64,000 nt of DNA. Origin: Neolentinus lepideus HHB14362 ss-1. Taxonomy: Eukaryota > Basidiomycota > Agaricomycetes > Gloeophyllales > Gloeophyllaceae. The position numbers and the translations under genes are program-made. The stretch is from positions 334,616 through 398,615 of the forward strand of contig KV425570.1 of assembly GCA_001632425.1 (NCBI GenBank). The letters are read 5' to 3'. Under the pieces are notes generated by a model that was given only the letters and a program-made list of their open reading frames with translations, was not told the origin of the DNA and ran no database searches. Positions 14,275 to 26,844 of this stretch are shown piece by piece; the stretch's first letter is position 1, and every line of letters starts with the position of its first letter.

Positions 14275-16478
14275 ATGGTCGGGACAGATCGTTCTTCTCA
14301 TTCCTCTGCAGAGATATGGCGGTGGACCTTGACAAAGTCGGCGACCGCGCCCTGTTTTGTAAGGGATGTGCATGAGATGCAAGAGAGCGGGTCGAGAGGT
14401 GCGCTTTTGCTTACTACTGAATAGAGTCCTCTTATAGATGATTGTCGGCTCTGCTCACTATCATCAAAGAGCACGACTTCTTTTGGCTCAATAAAGTCCC
14501 GTGTAGAACTGTCAAATTGCTCGGTGTTATCGTAGGCGTCCAAACATATGAGAAACGTGTAGTCTATACGCGTAAGTCCATCACAACATTTAGTCTATTG
14601 TCCCGACACGAAATCTGGATCTTCAGTCGACGACGGAACATCCACCATTGACTGCGTTCATCGACCTGAGCCGCCTCCCGCGCCTCTGAGCCCTGCGAAA
14701 CCGAAGTCTACTTCGAAAGGCAAGGAAAAATCTAATCCTTACATACGACCACCGTCACCGAAAGCGGATAAGAAAGAGAGGATAGTCTTACTACCTGAGC
14801 CCCTTGCTCCAGTTGCAGGAGTTGGAGCAACTGTTCGAGTCATCGGACGTGTCCTCACGAAACATAATTCGAGACAGATTCAAGCTGATCACATAGGTAT
14901 AGTGCCATATCCTATTATCACTGCGGCCATTCATTTCATGGTAATGAAATAGATATATGTTTATCCGCAAACGACGAGATACATCACTGGTCACAAGTCT
15001 TAGCGCTACATAAAGAAAAGTACTCTCAGTCGGGGCCATTTCTGATCCCTGTATCTACTATATCTGCCGCATCTCCAGAAGAAGCCCCAAGCATCACTCA
15101 AGAGCTGCATTCATCTAACTACACACCGCAGACGCCTTCCCGAAGGTTGGTAGTTCCCCACAGTACGCCATCTACAGTATCCTCGGTCTCCGGATCGAGC
15201 CCGGTCAAGTCTGAATACGAAGATCAGGCAAGTTATACCGCTTCGAATACAGAGGGTATCGCTGATACACTCATGCTGTCTTAGACCCAGCCCAGACTAC
15301 GCCATCCATCTCGTCTTCACAGTCGAGACTTAAACCTCAACACGTTCCGGATATACGTGAAGCATTATATGGACAATGCGCCGGCTCCCGCAGTGGACCT
15401 ACATAATTGCTTGGTCTGCGGTCCCTCGGAGTATTGCCCACACTTCGACTCCTCTTCTTCAGCGACGGCTGGTCTCCGACAGCATTCCTTTCACATCCCA
15501 ACAACACCCATGAACTCGTCTGCATTGAATGACATTGGCGTTGGGGAGAAGACCCCAAGAACCTCGATGGCAGGTAACAGAGGAGAAGACGCTACACCTC
15601 GGGCCCCGAGATATGGCGTACTACCGGAACAGTCTGAGCGGCAGAAGCTGTGTGGCTTCACGATGTCGTATCTTCGACGTGTGCCGGAATTACGCCTGAT
15701 GGCCAGACGGACGGTAGAGGCAGAGGCGAAGCGGAGAAGACACCAGGAACGTCATGACGCCAAACAGTCGGCCTCTCGATCGACTCAATTACGCCGTCGA
15801 CCGGAGAATGTCGTTGGTGACAGTCGACGAGAAGAACTGCGGGGCGACAGAAAGCGCTCTGGCGGCGGGGAACCCGTTGGGCGTAAGATGAAGCGCCTGT
15901 TCTCAGTAACAATCCTGAAGCTCTATGAAGAAGGCAGCATTGTGCTGTGGGACGGGCCTGTTCGACCGTTCTCTAGTCTGAGATACGGATCTCAGAGTGG
16001 TCCGAATCAAAGTCAGGCTATTTGGAAATCGACGAGCGCCGCTTCTATGGCGTTGTCCGCCATCTCTACTGCACACTCAGCTTCCATTGGTGCCGTCGGC
16101 GGGGATGACGTTGATGGGGACGTTGATGACCGGGACAGTGACCTATCGGATGTGCCCTTGAACGAGGAAGCTTACGTGCCTGTTACTCCGGGACTTTTAG
16201 CAGAATATGTTGAGGCTGCTATCAAGACTTTGATGGAGCGTTCATCCCGGGAACTTCAGCCTTCGAGGTCTACATGCAAGCAGCTTTCAGCAGCCTATCG
16301 TCCTCGGGCAGTGGCCACGCCCGGGCCCACCACAGAGGAGATTGTGAGGTTCCTGAGGCGGGGTGATGAGATGTGGGCGAAGGTAGGAGAGTGGGCAATT
16401 GAAGATGCATTGCAATTGTTACGGAAGGAGGGCCGGGCCTGGGATATCGGGCAAGGAAGGTGGGAGTTGTGTCTATAG
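14275..16478 (+). CDS. STN1: Telomere-capping CST complex subunit Stn1
   Basis: Five exons (14275-14398, 14470-14571, 14627-14896, 14953-15227, 15285-16478) encode 654 residues. The N-terminus carries the Stn1 OB fold: IWRWTLTKSATAPCFVRDV, DFFWLNKVPCRTVKLLGVIVG, EKRVVYT-LDDGTSTIDCV, then VRVIGRVLTK and the helix HHWSQVLALHKEKY. A linker of about 60 residues (SNPYIRPPSPK) splits the OB fold. The C-terminal half has LCGFTMSYLRRVPELRLMARR and two segments compatible with the winged-helix repeats of Stn1 (LFSVTILKLYEEGSIVLWDG; TTEEIVRFLRRGDEMWAKVGEW). In the family Stn1 binds Ten1 and single-stranded telomeric DNA and brings polymerase alpha-primase for C-strand fill-in. The fourth intron (15228-15284) has a GC donor in a perfect CAG/GCAAGT context and is required, because read-through meets a TAG. 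ATG 14179 is an alternative in-frame start. Confidence 0.88.
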
Positions 16479-16688
16479 AATTATTATACGCCAATTGCGC
16501 TAGGTTTAAAGGATGTAGGGCTCTATTGATATATGTACTGCGCATCTAAATCGTTCGTCAGAAAGCACTTGAAGAGCCTGATACATCATGTCAGAGCATG
16601 GCGTGTGTACTACATCGTATTTATGGATACAGTCTCGTTTAGGTTTTTACTCAAAAAATCCTTCCTTTTCCTCTCCCGCTCGGCGCCC

Positions 16689-17494
16689 TCATGCAACCAA
16701 CTTCATCGTCTTCTCCTCTCCAATCTCAGGCCAGAACGCCTCTTCAAGTTCCACCACTCGAGCCCAGATCTCTTCTGATTTCCTCCAAGTTTCCGTGCCA
16801 GCGGCGATACCCAGGTCATTGACAACGTCAGCGAGGTCATCAACGAATGTGATGAATTCGGCATTCGTCCAATTGGACACAAAATTAGACACGGCAGTGT
16901 TCGTCGGATTAAAAGCGAGCGTTGCGGCATATTTATCAAAGACGGAACCGACATATCGCCATGCATCCAGGTATACCTGTCGGAAGGATGAAGTAAGTTC
17001 AAACGGAACTTTCATGTATCTCTTACCCTCTCCATGGCCCACAGAAATACTAGGCCATCTTGTAGGGTGCCCAGCGCGGCAATTCGATGCATTTCCGCCG
17101 TGTAATCCCTGGTTGCCTTGCGCTCCTTCCATCCCTCGATATCTAGGTTCCATGCCACAGACGTCTCCTTGAAGAACCCCACTTCTCTTACCACATTCTT
17201 CAGCGCGTACGTTAATATCTTCAGAATACGTGCATTCCTCGCTTCCGCAACAGAGTTGATAGAATCCAACGAGGAGTACGGGATTTTTGTAATAAGCAAT
17301 CCGATGAAACGCGGATATGCGTGAGCCGCGTAGAGCCGGTCTTGTGCGAGCCACAAAGCCAGTAGATCATGGTTGACAGTCCCGTTACCACATGCCGTCA
17401 AAAATTCATGTTCAACAGCAGCTGAATAGGGTCTCGGAGTCGATAATGAGACGAGCCTGCTCGTAAGGGTCTCTGTAGCTAGCGGTGGCGTCAT
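16689..17494 (-). CDS. TENA/THI-4 (heme-oxygenase-like fold) family protein
   Basis: Two exons (17494-17027 and 16976-16689) encode 251 residues. The N-terminus LTSRLVSLSTPRPYSAAVEHEFLTACGNGTV followed by LLALWLAQDRLYAAHAYPRFIGLL is the TENA/THI-4 signature helix pair. The C-terminal part (FVSNWTNAEFITFVDDLADVVND ... WARVVELEEAFWPEI) completes the all-helical fold. Family members include thiaminase II enzymes that hydrolyse thiamin or aminopyrimidine breakdown products. Many fungal members of this standalone type are untested, so the substrate here is unknown. I chose the ATG at 17494 because the upstream in-frame codon is GTG. The gene lies 166 bp from, and divergent to, the ALY/REF gene. 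Confidence 0.8.
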
Positions 17495-17660
17495 AGCAGT
17501 GTTGATGGTGAAGCGCGGAGTTCGAATTTCCGTACGAAGCACAGCTCGAGTTCAACGTGCTCGACGACGGCTACGCAGACGACTACACCACGACAGCCGT
17601 TGTTCGGAGTCAACCTGACAGTGCTTTAACTCTTCATACCATTCTTTGCTTTCGAACATA
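17495..17660. promoter_or_regulatory. Compact bidirectional promoter region (TENA family gene / ALY-REF gene)
   Basis: Only 166 bp separate the two start codons on opposite strands, so the 5' UTRs and core promoters must overlap or abut. A pyrimidine-rich run just before the plus-strand ATG may mark its transcription start. No TATA box is clear on either side. Confidence 0.45.
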
Positions 17661-18651
17661 ATGGCTGCTGGATTCAACAGGTCTCGAAAGCCATATAGCG
17701 TGCGTCACAGCTGTTTCGCCTTCAATATATGTCTGACTGACTGCTCTTTTAGCGCCCAGGAGCGCGAGCAAGAGCTCCGGAAGGCGCATGGACACACGAC
17801 AAGGCACCGTTCGACGTCGCTTCTCGGCCTATCAGCAACCAGTCGACTGTAGAAGGCGGACAGACCAAGCTCCTTGTGTCAAACTTGCACTATGAAATTA
17901 CACCCAAGGATTTGAATGTTCGCATCCTCTACCCAAGCTGCGTTTGCAGACGATGATGAAATGATTTCAGGCGATATTCGGGCAGATAGGCACGCTCGTT
18001 CGCGAGCCAATAATCAAGGTTTGAGAGTCCGAATGACCCGAGTTCACCACCCCATGTCGACTCCTTTCGGTTCAATTTTCGGAATAAAGTACGATCGCAG
18101 TGGCCGATCAACAGGCGTCGCCATCATACATTATGAAACCGCTGAAGAAGCCAAGAGAGCCAAAACCCAATTCGAAGGGGTTCTGGCTAAAGGTAATAGT
18201 GGAATGTTCTCGGTTTGTTCGGCTTTGTCTTACGGGAATGCCATTGCTATAGGTCAAGAAATGTCCATCACATACGACACTGCACCGACTTTCGGCCATC
18301 GGAAAGAGCGGCGTGCAAGCGCGCCCTCGTCGCTAATCAACAGAATCCAGAAGCCGGCTCTCTTAGACCGGTTGAGTCAAGACGACATCCATACAAGACC
18401 ACCACCTGTCTCGTGCGTGTCTCCTGCTACATCATATTACTATCCATAATCATCACGCGGCGTGGGACGATAGGAAATCTGGTCCTGGACCGATCCGTTC
18501 ACGAGGAAGAGGAGCTGGGCGACCTGGCCCCAGGAAGCCCAAAACAGCAGAAGATTTGGACAAGGAGTTGGATTCCTTCATGTCTGATGGTACAAAAGGG
18601 CCGACTGCTCCTGTTCGAGCAGCTGCGGAAGGCGATGTAGAAATGGCGTAA
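17661..18651 (+). CDS. mRNA export adaptor of the ALY/REF (Yra1, Mlo3) family
   Basis: Six exons (17661-17699, 17753-17917, 17971-18018, 18090-18192, 18253-18412, 18474-18651) encode 230 residues. A short Arg-rich N-terminus is followed by WTHDKAPFD. The single RRM contains RNP2-like KLLVSNLHYEIT, then IFGQIGTLVREPIIKYDRSGRSTGVAIIHYETAEEAKRA. After a linker comes an RGG/RPG-type basic stretch (RSRGRGAGRPGPRKPK). The protein ends in the conserved TAEDLDKELDSFM motif of ALY/REF C-termini, which in the family contacts the export helicase Sub2/UAP56. The adaptor couples splicing and transcription (TREX) to Mex67-dependent nuclear export. The N-terminal region is shorter than in yeast Yra1. I chose the first donor at 17700 because an alternative donor at 17681 puts exon 2 in the wrong frame. 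Confidence 0.88.
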
Positions 18652-21600
18652 ACACCGCAGAGTCTCTTCCATGTCATCTTGCGAGTATTGTATATGTTAT
18701 CTGTTGTCTTGTGATGATTTTCATTGATTTTCACTCTTTGTTCCATTACATGTTGTGAGGCACCAAGTCCGGCTGCGTAATGGAAACCGCGTGTTTACGA
18801 GAGAAGTGATGTCTCTTGCCTTTGGAAGAACATAGATTGTCATCAGTCTGATGTTGTGGCGTTCATGGTTGCCTCAGTTTGCCATCAACATTCCATCGAC
18901 GAGCAGAATCAGACCTATTTCCGTCGAGGACGGCGGTCCAGGTTCATATCCGCCGCGATTATCCTTATCGCCGAGCCGTATGTATCGAGTACGTGGAATT
19001 GACATCCTAATCGTCAATACATCGTATCGGACGGTTCTTGAAGCTGTCATAGGTATGGAGTCGCGGAACCTGTCCATTCTGTTCTAGACTTGCTAGCGCC
19101 TTACTTTTTGTAGGAATCCCAGCACGAATAATGTGCATCGCCGGTAATGCGGACAACGGTTGCATTACATTGAGTGCAGGTTTATGTATTGCAACTATTT
19201 GCGCTTTACAAGAATATTGGTCTACCGAACACTCCTTCCATTATGTTTCGCGAACAACACAAACCCAACAATCAGTAATCCATGTCAGGAAACCAGTCAC
19301 CTGTCTATTCAGATACCTACGTTCTCATGCTATGACGCAAGCGCCAGGCAGTCTTTCGCGGGGTGGTATTCCATGTATCCCAAGTGTGAGTCTAGCAGTT
19401 TCTTGGCTGAGCAGTTACCGCACTAACCACAGCACAAAGCTCGCTGCACGTTGAGCTCTTTATGCGTTTGATGGCCGGCCTGCGGAAAATCCGTTGTGAG
19501 TGGAGTGGCGCTGATTAGCTCAAACAGCCTCTTTGACCGGTCGCCTGGCTCGATAGCAGGCTCGTGCGGATGCAATCCGTCATCCTGGCTCGTAAATTGG
19601 CATGGTGGTATTGGGCAGTTGGGCCGTCTTTCTCAACGCCGTACGAGCCTCGGGCTCCAGCTCTGGATTGTGTTGGAACCCTGAAGTCCTGACTCAAGAT
19701 GCATGTTGTCTGGCTTCATCTGGGGACACGGGGGTGAACGCTTTCTATTCAAAGGCATTGTATGGAGCCCTTGCTCGTCAAAGTTTTCTATTGTCCCAAC
19801 AAGCAGCGATCGCAGTGCAGCAACTCTCATACAGTACTGACGCGCAGCTGTGTGCTCTGAAGGTGCTGGCTTCTGGCCAGGCCTTCCCCTATCTATGGCG
19901 CCCAAAAATAACACCAATACTGACTGTCCGTTATTACAGCGGGACCCATCGTGTCCGTGCGATCGAGGTATGTGGATCGCTCTCTATTGATAGAGGCTCT
20001 ACAGACTCCGAGTAGCTTACCAGGCACAGGCTGCGGGGTTCTCAAGTGGATCTACCTTCGTGATTTCAATTGATGAGGAGGCTTTGTGCAGCTCCTCATG
20101 CTTACCGCCAGCCAACATTAGTGCGAGTCCCGTATGCCGGTAGCCCTCCATCTTGGTCCTCATCCTCGACCGTCAATCCTTCACGTGTTTCCTGGGGCAC
20201 AATTGAGCGCGCTGTAACCGGGTACAAAATCGGCGTTCATCCTTTTCTTTGAAGTCCGTACTGCAGTGGAGTATTCACGGGGAAATTCCGTTTAGCATGC
20301 TGGTCCCGGTTCGATGGGACATCTTGCTTTGATCCTGAACTGAATCTGTCCATATCAATGCCGCGCGAGGCTCAATTCATGCTGGAACGACCGTGGCAGT
20401 GACGTCAAGTCCCCTGAAGAACCGACCTTGTTTCGCGGTTCTGGTTCTCTCGGATTGGCTAGAACGTCTCGTTCCGGCTAGAAGAACTGGCAATGCTGTG
20501 ACAGATCCGCCGGTCTGCACAACTTTTCTGTGATGGGTTTGGTATTAATTGCCCAAGGTGTAGGACGCCACCGAGCTACCGCTCAGATGTTTCACGAATG
20601 GGCCTGGTGCCAGATTACTTTGTTATTTTAGGCGCTTCTAACCTGCTTTGACCCGACATTTGTTTGCCCTCCCGTGAGATCGTGATTGCGCAGGCCAGCG
20701 GGAATGACCTGGGGATCTTTATCGGAGCTGATGTTGCGTCTTGTGACCAGGCTTCCAGATGGGATTTACACTAAGAAGTCAGTGTATCAAGTAGCTTGTC
20801 CAGCGGCGCAAGATTACGCCACTTGCCAAACGGACTTCGGCTGACGAAGAGGGACACTACTAGCAGGGTTCTCCCGGGTATCAGGTTTCTAGGGACGATA
20901 TCCCACAGAGAGATGCCCCTTGACGGGCTTCTGTCGATATCCGGATTCAGTATCACGGGTAAATAACCTGGACAGTGCAGACATTTTGTGCTTGCCATCT
21001 CGCCGCACGGATGTCTCCATTCAAGCTGTGTTTCAATCATATGAAAGCTCGAGTTGCTGGATCGTTCAACTCCATTCCCCGGTCTAGATGTACAGCATGC
21101 CTGCGGCTATCCGGCTTCAAAGTACTGTCCTTTCAGGTAGATGTTACCTCAGGATCATTTACAGCTGTCCGGGTGGCATGACCGCTGAGTTCTAATCGGA
21201 GGCATTTTCGATGTGTCAACAAGGTCCGAAATATTCACGGAGTCGAGTGTCGAATTTTACTAGCGGGTGTAAGCAACTTGCGAGATGGAACGATATCTAT
21301 CGATATGTTTGCGGTGTTTTCTAGTGAAGCTCACAGGGCATGCACACGCAACCTAGTTCGATGGACATATAAGGAAGGTTTCGCTGAGGGATCCGCGGTG
21401 GCGAAGGCGCTTCTCAGGACATTCCCACAGCATGGTATGCTTGTATTCACGATCGACTCACTGACCTAATGTTAGTAAATGTTAATGAGGCCTTGTGTCC
21501 AGCAACGCCGATGAATAGGCTGCATAATGCATCGCTGTCAGCCGGGTTCCGTCATGGTTTACCGTATTGTGCCCGCAGAAGTTCTTCTGCCTTCATGCTC

Positions 21601-21844
21601 GGACACTCATCTCTAACTTACTTGGATCTTGGCGGAAGGTCATAGTCCGCCTTGTGGGCCGTCAAGATATATCTGACACTCGAGATATACTATCTTACCT
21701 GACCCGGGCTTCGGAGGTGTCTCCCGAGTCACCATGGCGTGCCGTCCTTCTATATAACAAACACTCGATATCTTCGTTAGCGACCTGCCCACAGAGCACC
21801 TGCCCTCTTATCTGAGCAATTTAAGGTTCTCTACTGCCACGATC
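18652..21844. other. Gene-poor stretch, probably decayed sequence
   Basis: Many short frames of 60-140 codons occur on both strands, but none shows a recognised motif or splices into a convincing chain. Some frames such as 19602-20015 have protein-like stretches, so a degraded gene is possible. I see no LTRs, terminal repeats or tRNA genes. Confidence 0.4.
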
Positions 21845-23534
21845 ATGGGTAAGGTGGCCAGACTCTACCGGGAATCAGTCAACTATGCTGATCGACCGTC
21901 ATAGGATCTCTCACACAAACGCAACACGCTCTATATTTGTCAGCACAAAGTTCGAGCTCATGGACTCAAGATGCACCATCCTCTTCGCACCCATGGTCGG
22001 GTTCAATGTATCAGAGGAATGACTCGCAATATGGCGCCAGTTGCTCAGGCTTCAGCGGCCTGGGGCCATTGGAGATATTCCCTTCCGACTACTCTGTGGC
22101 TTGCGACTCTCCCGATCCTGACTCCGCGCCTCTAGGCATAGGCATCCAGCCATCTTCCATTCGACTGGACACCCGGTCGTACACACTCTCCGACGCCCTT
22201 CGACCCAGGCACAGCGATTGGACGGCCTCATCGCGCTCTTCGCAGAACACAGGAAATCAATCACGGCAGTTATCATCCGACCACGACTCGTATCATGTGC
22301 AAAATACCCGCCTGCCATCCGTAGACAGCTCATCGTCGACGACCCCCTCCAACGCTGACGTCGACGAAGCGTCGGAAGGTGTAGGTGCTACACAGCGGGT
22401 GATACTAGTGAAAGAGGAGAATGAAGACTCCCTCGAAGGTCTGTTCGTTCTGGAATCTAAGATGCTTCCCATGACGGAGGTCGTTGAGACTGCGCCTAAC
22501 CTGCGGTTCCGTCGCCCGAAGACACCGACGACAGAGGCGATGCGAAAGAGAATGTCGGTCTTCCATGCAAATCCCTTCGCATCTTCCCGAACCTCAGCGC
22601 CCACGTCCGAACTCTCTCCCAATACCAAACAAGAACCCCTCGATCCCGCCTTCCTCACGTTCCAGCTTATCAACGACACTCTCGAGCCCGTCGACGACCC
22701 AGAGATACAGTTCTTCGTTACGTTTGTCGATGAGTGCGAGTATGACGATGACTCGGATGATGGGGAAGATCCCGGTCGCTATTCATGGCCACACTCCGTC
22801 GTCATCAAACGCCAGAACGATGTCTACCCTATGAAGCAGGTGCCCCATGTCGCCAATCCGTTCAGCGAGTTCACTGGATTAACTGTATCCGGCAATCCCG
22901 GGGCTAAAATACGGGGCCGGGATATCTCTTCATCCTCGAGCTCTCAAGCCTCTGGCAGCAAACCGCCCTCGCCCTCTTCCTCAAAGTCGAGCCGAGCAAG
23001 CGCGACCAGCAAGAAGAGACCCAAAATGCACGAGTGCCATATCTGCCATAAAGTGTTCCCTCGGCCCAGCGGGCTCTCCACGCACATGAACTCGCATTCC
23101 GGCGACAAGCGTGAGCCCGATTTAATTTCTTTGACATTATTAAACTTTATCCATTATATAATCTAGCATTCAAATGTCCCATACCAACGTGCGATAAGCA
23201 CTTCACCGTGCGTTCAAATGCGAAACGTCACCTGCGGACGCACCGCTCTCTATCTCCCTCAGACCCAATATTCGGCGGCTCGTCATCCGGCGCGTCGTCG
23301 GGAGACATCGAGTTTGACGCGCCGGTCGTTACAGAGGTGCATGAGTCGGGACCAAAACGCCTTCGCTGGACACGGCCAAGCGTATCGTTGCGCCCGATCA
23401 GCGAGTTAGTCACGAAGAAGGCGAATAGTGATGGACGAGTGTGGGGAAGTCCTCCGAGCCAGGCATCAGATGGCTCGTATGATATGGACGATGGACGGGA
23501 CGACGAGATGTCGGCGAGTGAGATGACGGACTGA
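21845..23534 (+). CDS. C2H2 zinc-finger transcription factor
   Basis: Proposed exons are 21845-21848, 21905-23110 and 23167-23534, giving 525 residues. Two adjacent C2H2 fingers lie near residues 379-428: CHICHKVFPRPSGLSTHMNSH, then a HSGDKPFK linker created by the second splice, then CPIPTCDKHFTVRSNAKRHLRTH. The linker matches the TGEKPF type, so this is a DNA-binding pair. The N-terminal 370 residues are Ser/Pro-rich with an acidic patch (DECEYDDDSDDGEDPG), typical of fungal regulators. The C-terminus is also acidic. The target genes are unknown. The start is uncertain. The 4-nt first exon ATGG with a consensus donor joins an in-frame, stop-free extension; without it the first ATG is 22006. 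The gene converges with the actin-interacting protein gene on the other strand. Confidence 0.82.
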
Positions 23535-23839
23535 CAGTCGCGGTCATGGCCAAGGTGGAGTATTCCATGCTGCTCATGGATTACTTTAAAGATATGCATT
23601 TTCCCTTTTGTCCCTATACCCGTCGTCGGCGATTTGCTCGCGAAATAACTATTATGATACCACCACAAATCTTACCCTCATGGAGCAATTCCTGTATATA
23701 TATATGGCTTCAAGGCGCCGTCTGTCTCGCGATGCGAACGGGGTCATTGGTTTATTGTACTTAACGCGACGTATTAGTCGTACATCCATACTATTTAGAA
23801 CCGGCCAGAATACATTTAATCGTACATTACTGATGCAAT

Positions 23840-26544
23840 TCACGCATGGAACGTGATCTCCCATAATCTTGCACACGCATCTGCTCCTGCGCTTACCAAT
23901 TTGCCTGCCTTCCCGTCACTCTCGAGCCATAGCACAGAGTTGACGCCTCCTGGACCTGCGTTTTTGATGGCAATATTACGCAATGGCTTCTGCACACTCC
24001 AGACATACACGTGCGTATCCAGAGAGCCAGAGGCGCAATGCTGACTGTCCGCAGTCCAGCTCAACGAGTTTATTTTACCGGAATGGAAGGACCAGCGAGA
24101 GGTTAACACCTGTGCGAGAGCAAGAATTATTAATTGTCAGATAGAGTCAGGTTATGGGGGTGTGATGAGATCATTAACCTTCCGTTCGTCAACGTTGAAC
24201 AAGATTACCTTTCCGCTGGACTGGTATTCGGTTGCGTAAGAACCGCGTTATCAGCCTCAGCAAAGATGCGAAGCTTACATCTCCGGCTGCCAAATAGACA
24301 CCATCTAGCGAGAAAGCTAAAGCGGTGACATTTCCCTTGTTACCATCAAGGGTAGCAAGGTCCTTCAACGTTTTGCCGTCCCATTCGTAGAGGTGAACTT
24401 TCTGATCCTTCATTTAGGCAGTTTTAGTTCAAGGTGTGGTGGACGTGTGATAAACTTGTCTGCTTACTTCTCCTCCGATTGCCACTAAAGACCGATGGGC
24501 TGACACACTACTGGGCACGTATCCCACAGAAAGTTCGAAAATTTTCTGATTAGACCGGATAGCTTCAATGGCGTTTACTTCGGCCACGAAGACTGTGCCA
24601 TCCGCCGCGGTCACCACTGATTTTGGCTGCGATGCCAAGGACGAAGAGGCTGGCCTATCACAGGTAATGTTCTCAGATTTTTTTCGTGTGAGTAAATCAG
24701 TATCCCGAAACGCACGTGAACTTTCTGTGCTCAATTTCGCGTAATTTGTCGTCAAATCCCACAGAAACGACTTTTCCATCTGGAGTAGACGACAAGCCGG
24801 TGACAAGATTAGTATGGCCTTCGCCGTCTACGTAGGAAGTTTCTCCGTTTGCAGCTGAGAACTGAATAATACGGCCTTCTGCGGTTCCAGTGAGGAACGT
24901 CTCGAGCGAAGTTGATACTGCTGCGGTGATGGCCTTGGTTGGGCCCTGTGGAAATAGCAACAACGGAGTCAGGCACAGGTGGCTATTGTAGACATCGGAA
25001 ATGAGAAGCACGTCACCTACATTTATGATGCGCGCCGGCTTCTCGCCTACACGCGGGTCGAACACGTTCAAGTCACCGGTCATGGATAACGAAACTATAT
25101 TGTCTGGGGCGAACCACACGTTTCCTACTTGCTGGTGATTGATATCCGACCCAACCAACCAGCTAGTGGTGGCCTTCCGGCTTTCGACATCCCCTACGCA
25201 TGGGCATAAGTGATCAGTATATATTCGGCAAACTGCGAGAAAAGAGATTTACATAGCTTCACCGTGCAATCCAGAGAAGATGTCGCTATCGATTTGTTAT
25301 CGGGACTCCAACTGCACGCCATCTACCAGAGCACGATCGGTGATGCATTAGCAGCGAACATGCTAGGTAACCGGTTCGGTAACTTACAATAGAGCCTTTA
25401 TGACCGCTGCCTTCGAACTCGCCCAGCGTATCACCGGTCTTCCCGTCATAGATGAATATTTTGGCATCCGAGCCGACACTGACAAAATAATCTCCACTGG
25501 GTGCATATTTCACATCTTGAACAAACTTGGTATGGGTTTTGATGGTCTGGGAACGTGCCGATCAATATGAAGTCCATATGACTGAACTCTATTGAGCTAT
25601 GTGTACCTTGTCGAACTTGTAAGGTGCACCTTTGGCAAGACATTCTAATTAACAGAGCGCTCTCGCATTCCGCCGATCACACAGCATACCTTGATGAAAG
25701 ATTATCTGTGTGTCATCAGACGCTGTAGCCGCTCGAAAGGGGCGCTGAGTCCGTATGGCGACAGCATTAATAACCTGAAAGGAAGGGATCGTTTAGGAAG
25801 ATGACTTGTGAGGTACACAGGCATACATACCTTCGAATGACCAATGATTTCGCCGGTAGATGATCCAGTGTCCATCATGAATGCATGTCCAAATCTGAAC
25901 CGACTTAGCGGCGAGGAAGGAAAGGAATTCTCGAACGTACTTCTCTCGACCGTCTCCCACAGCAATTATTCGTTTGCTCTCGCCATCCCAGTCAAGGTCA
26001 TTTCTGGTCAAACGCCGCCAGTGAGTCGCAGCACGCGCGCACAAGCAGAATGGGTTCGGACATTCTCCCAGAGATGACTTTATATTCCCCCTTCAAACTG
26101 TTATCTTCGCCTACCGTATCCCAGACACGGACTCCATGACATTACAGCACTCGGTAAGTTATTATGGCTCGGTAGAAGATACGCTCACCAGTTCCTGACG
26201 CGTCACCGGAAGCGCAATAATATCCTGATGGCGAAATGCGGGCAACGGTAGCGTTCTGAGTATGCCCAGCATACGCAGTAACAACAGCCGGATCCTGCAC
26301 GATTGAATGGATACCATGGACAATGGGTCCTAGTAGCCTTGACACGACTTACGTTCAAGTCTCTGATCTAATGCGATAATAGCCAGGTAAAAGACGTCCG
26401 CCTGCAATCTCTGGAGGCAGGACGTACAATCACTGTCTTCCCATTTGTATATACGATCTTGCTCTTACTCGCGCTGAGCTTGGTAGACGCACCACGCGTC
26501 GTCGTGGGGTTGCAGGGGTATAGCTTCGCGGCCTTGACGGACAT
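23840..26544 (-). CDS. AIP1: Actin-interacting protein 1 (Aip1/WDR1), WD40-repeat cofactor of cofilin
   Basis: About sixteen exons on the minus strand join in frame from ATG 26544 to the stop at 23840, giving roughly 600 residues. The start (YPCNPTTTRGASTKLS, KSKIVYTNGKTVIIRDL) and the run of WD repeats are those of Aip1: TVARISPSGYYCASGDASG, INDLDWDGESKRIIAVGDG, GHAFMMDTGSSTGEIIGHSK, KYAPSGDYFVSVGSDAKIFIY, CTVKLWDVESRK, QKVHLYEWDGKTLK and, at the end, SGSLDTHVYVWSV and SAGADACARLWEI. In yeast and animals Aip1 binds cofilin-decorated filaments and speeds actin disassembly in cortical patches. The second exon is only 15 nt (26367-26353, residues IRDLN). The intron at about 25950-25906 ends in a late acceptor (GGTTCAG). 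Confidence 0.92.
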
Positions 26545-26844
26545 ATCTGTTGTTGCAATAGGATCGATATTCAGGAGGGTTGCAATGAAGGTCTACGGCA
26601 CAGCATAGGGGCTAGGTCGGCATCGGTGATCTACTTGTATCCGATCTATCAAGATCTCTACTGAAAAGATCCCCTAGGTTCGTCAAACGTATTACGCTGT
26701 TCCATTCGCGTAGGATCAAGTACACCTTGAACACATCGTATCATACATGAACCAAGCATCAACACTCCAGTAAATCTGCTAGCAATTGTCGTTCAATTGT
26801 TTCACTTCTGTGAATCAGGTCAAGATGTCGTTCGCTTCACCAAT

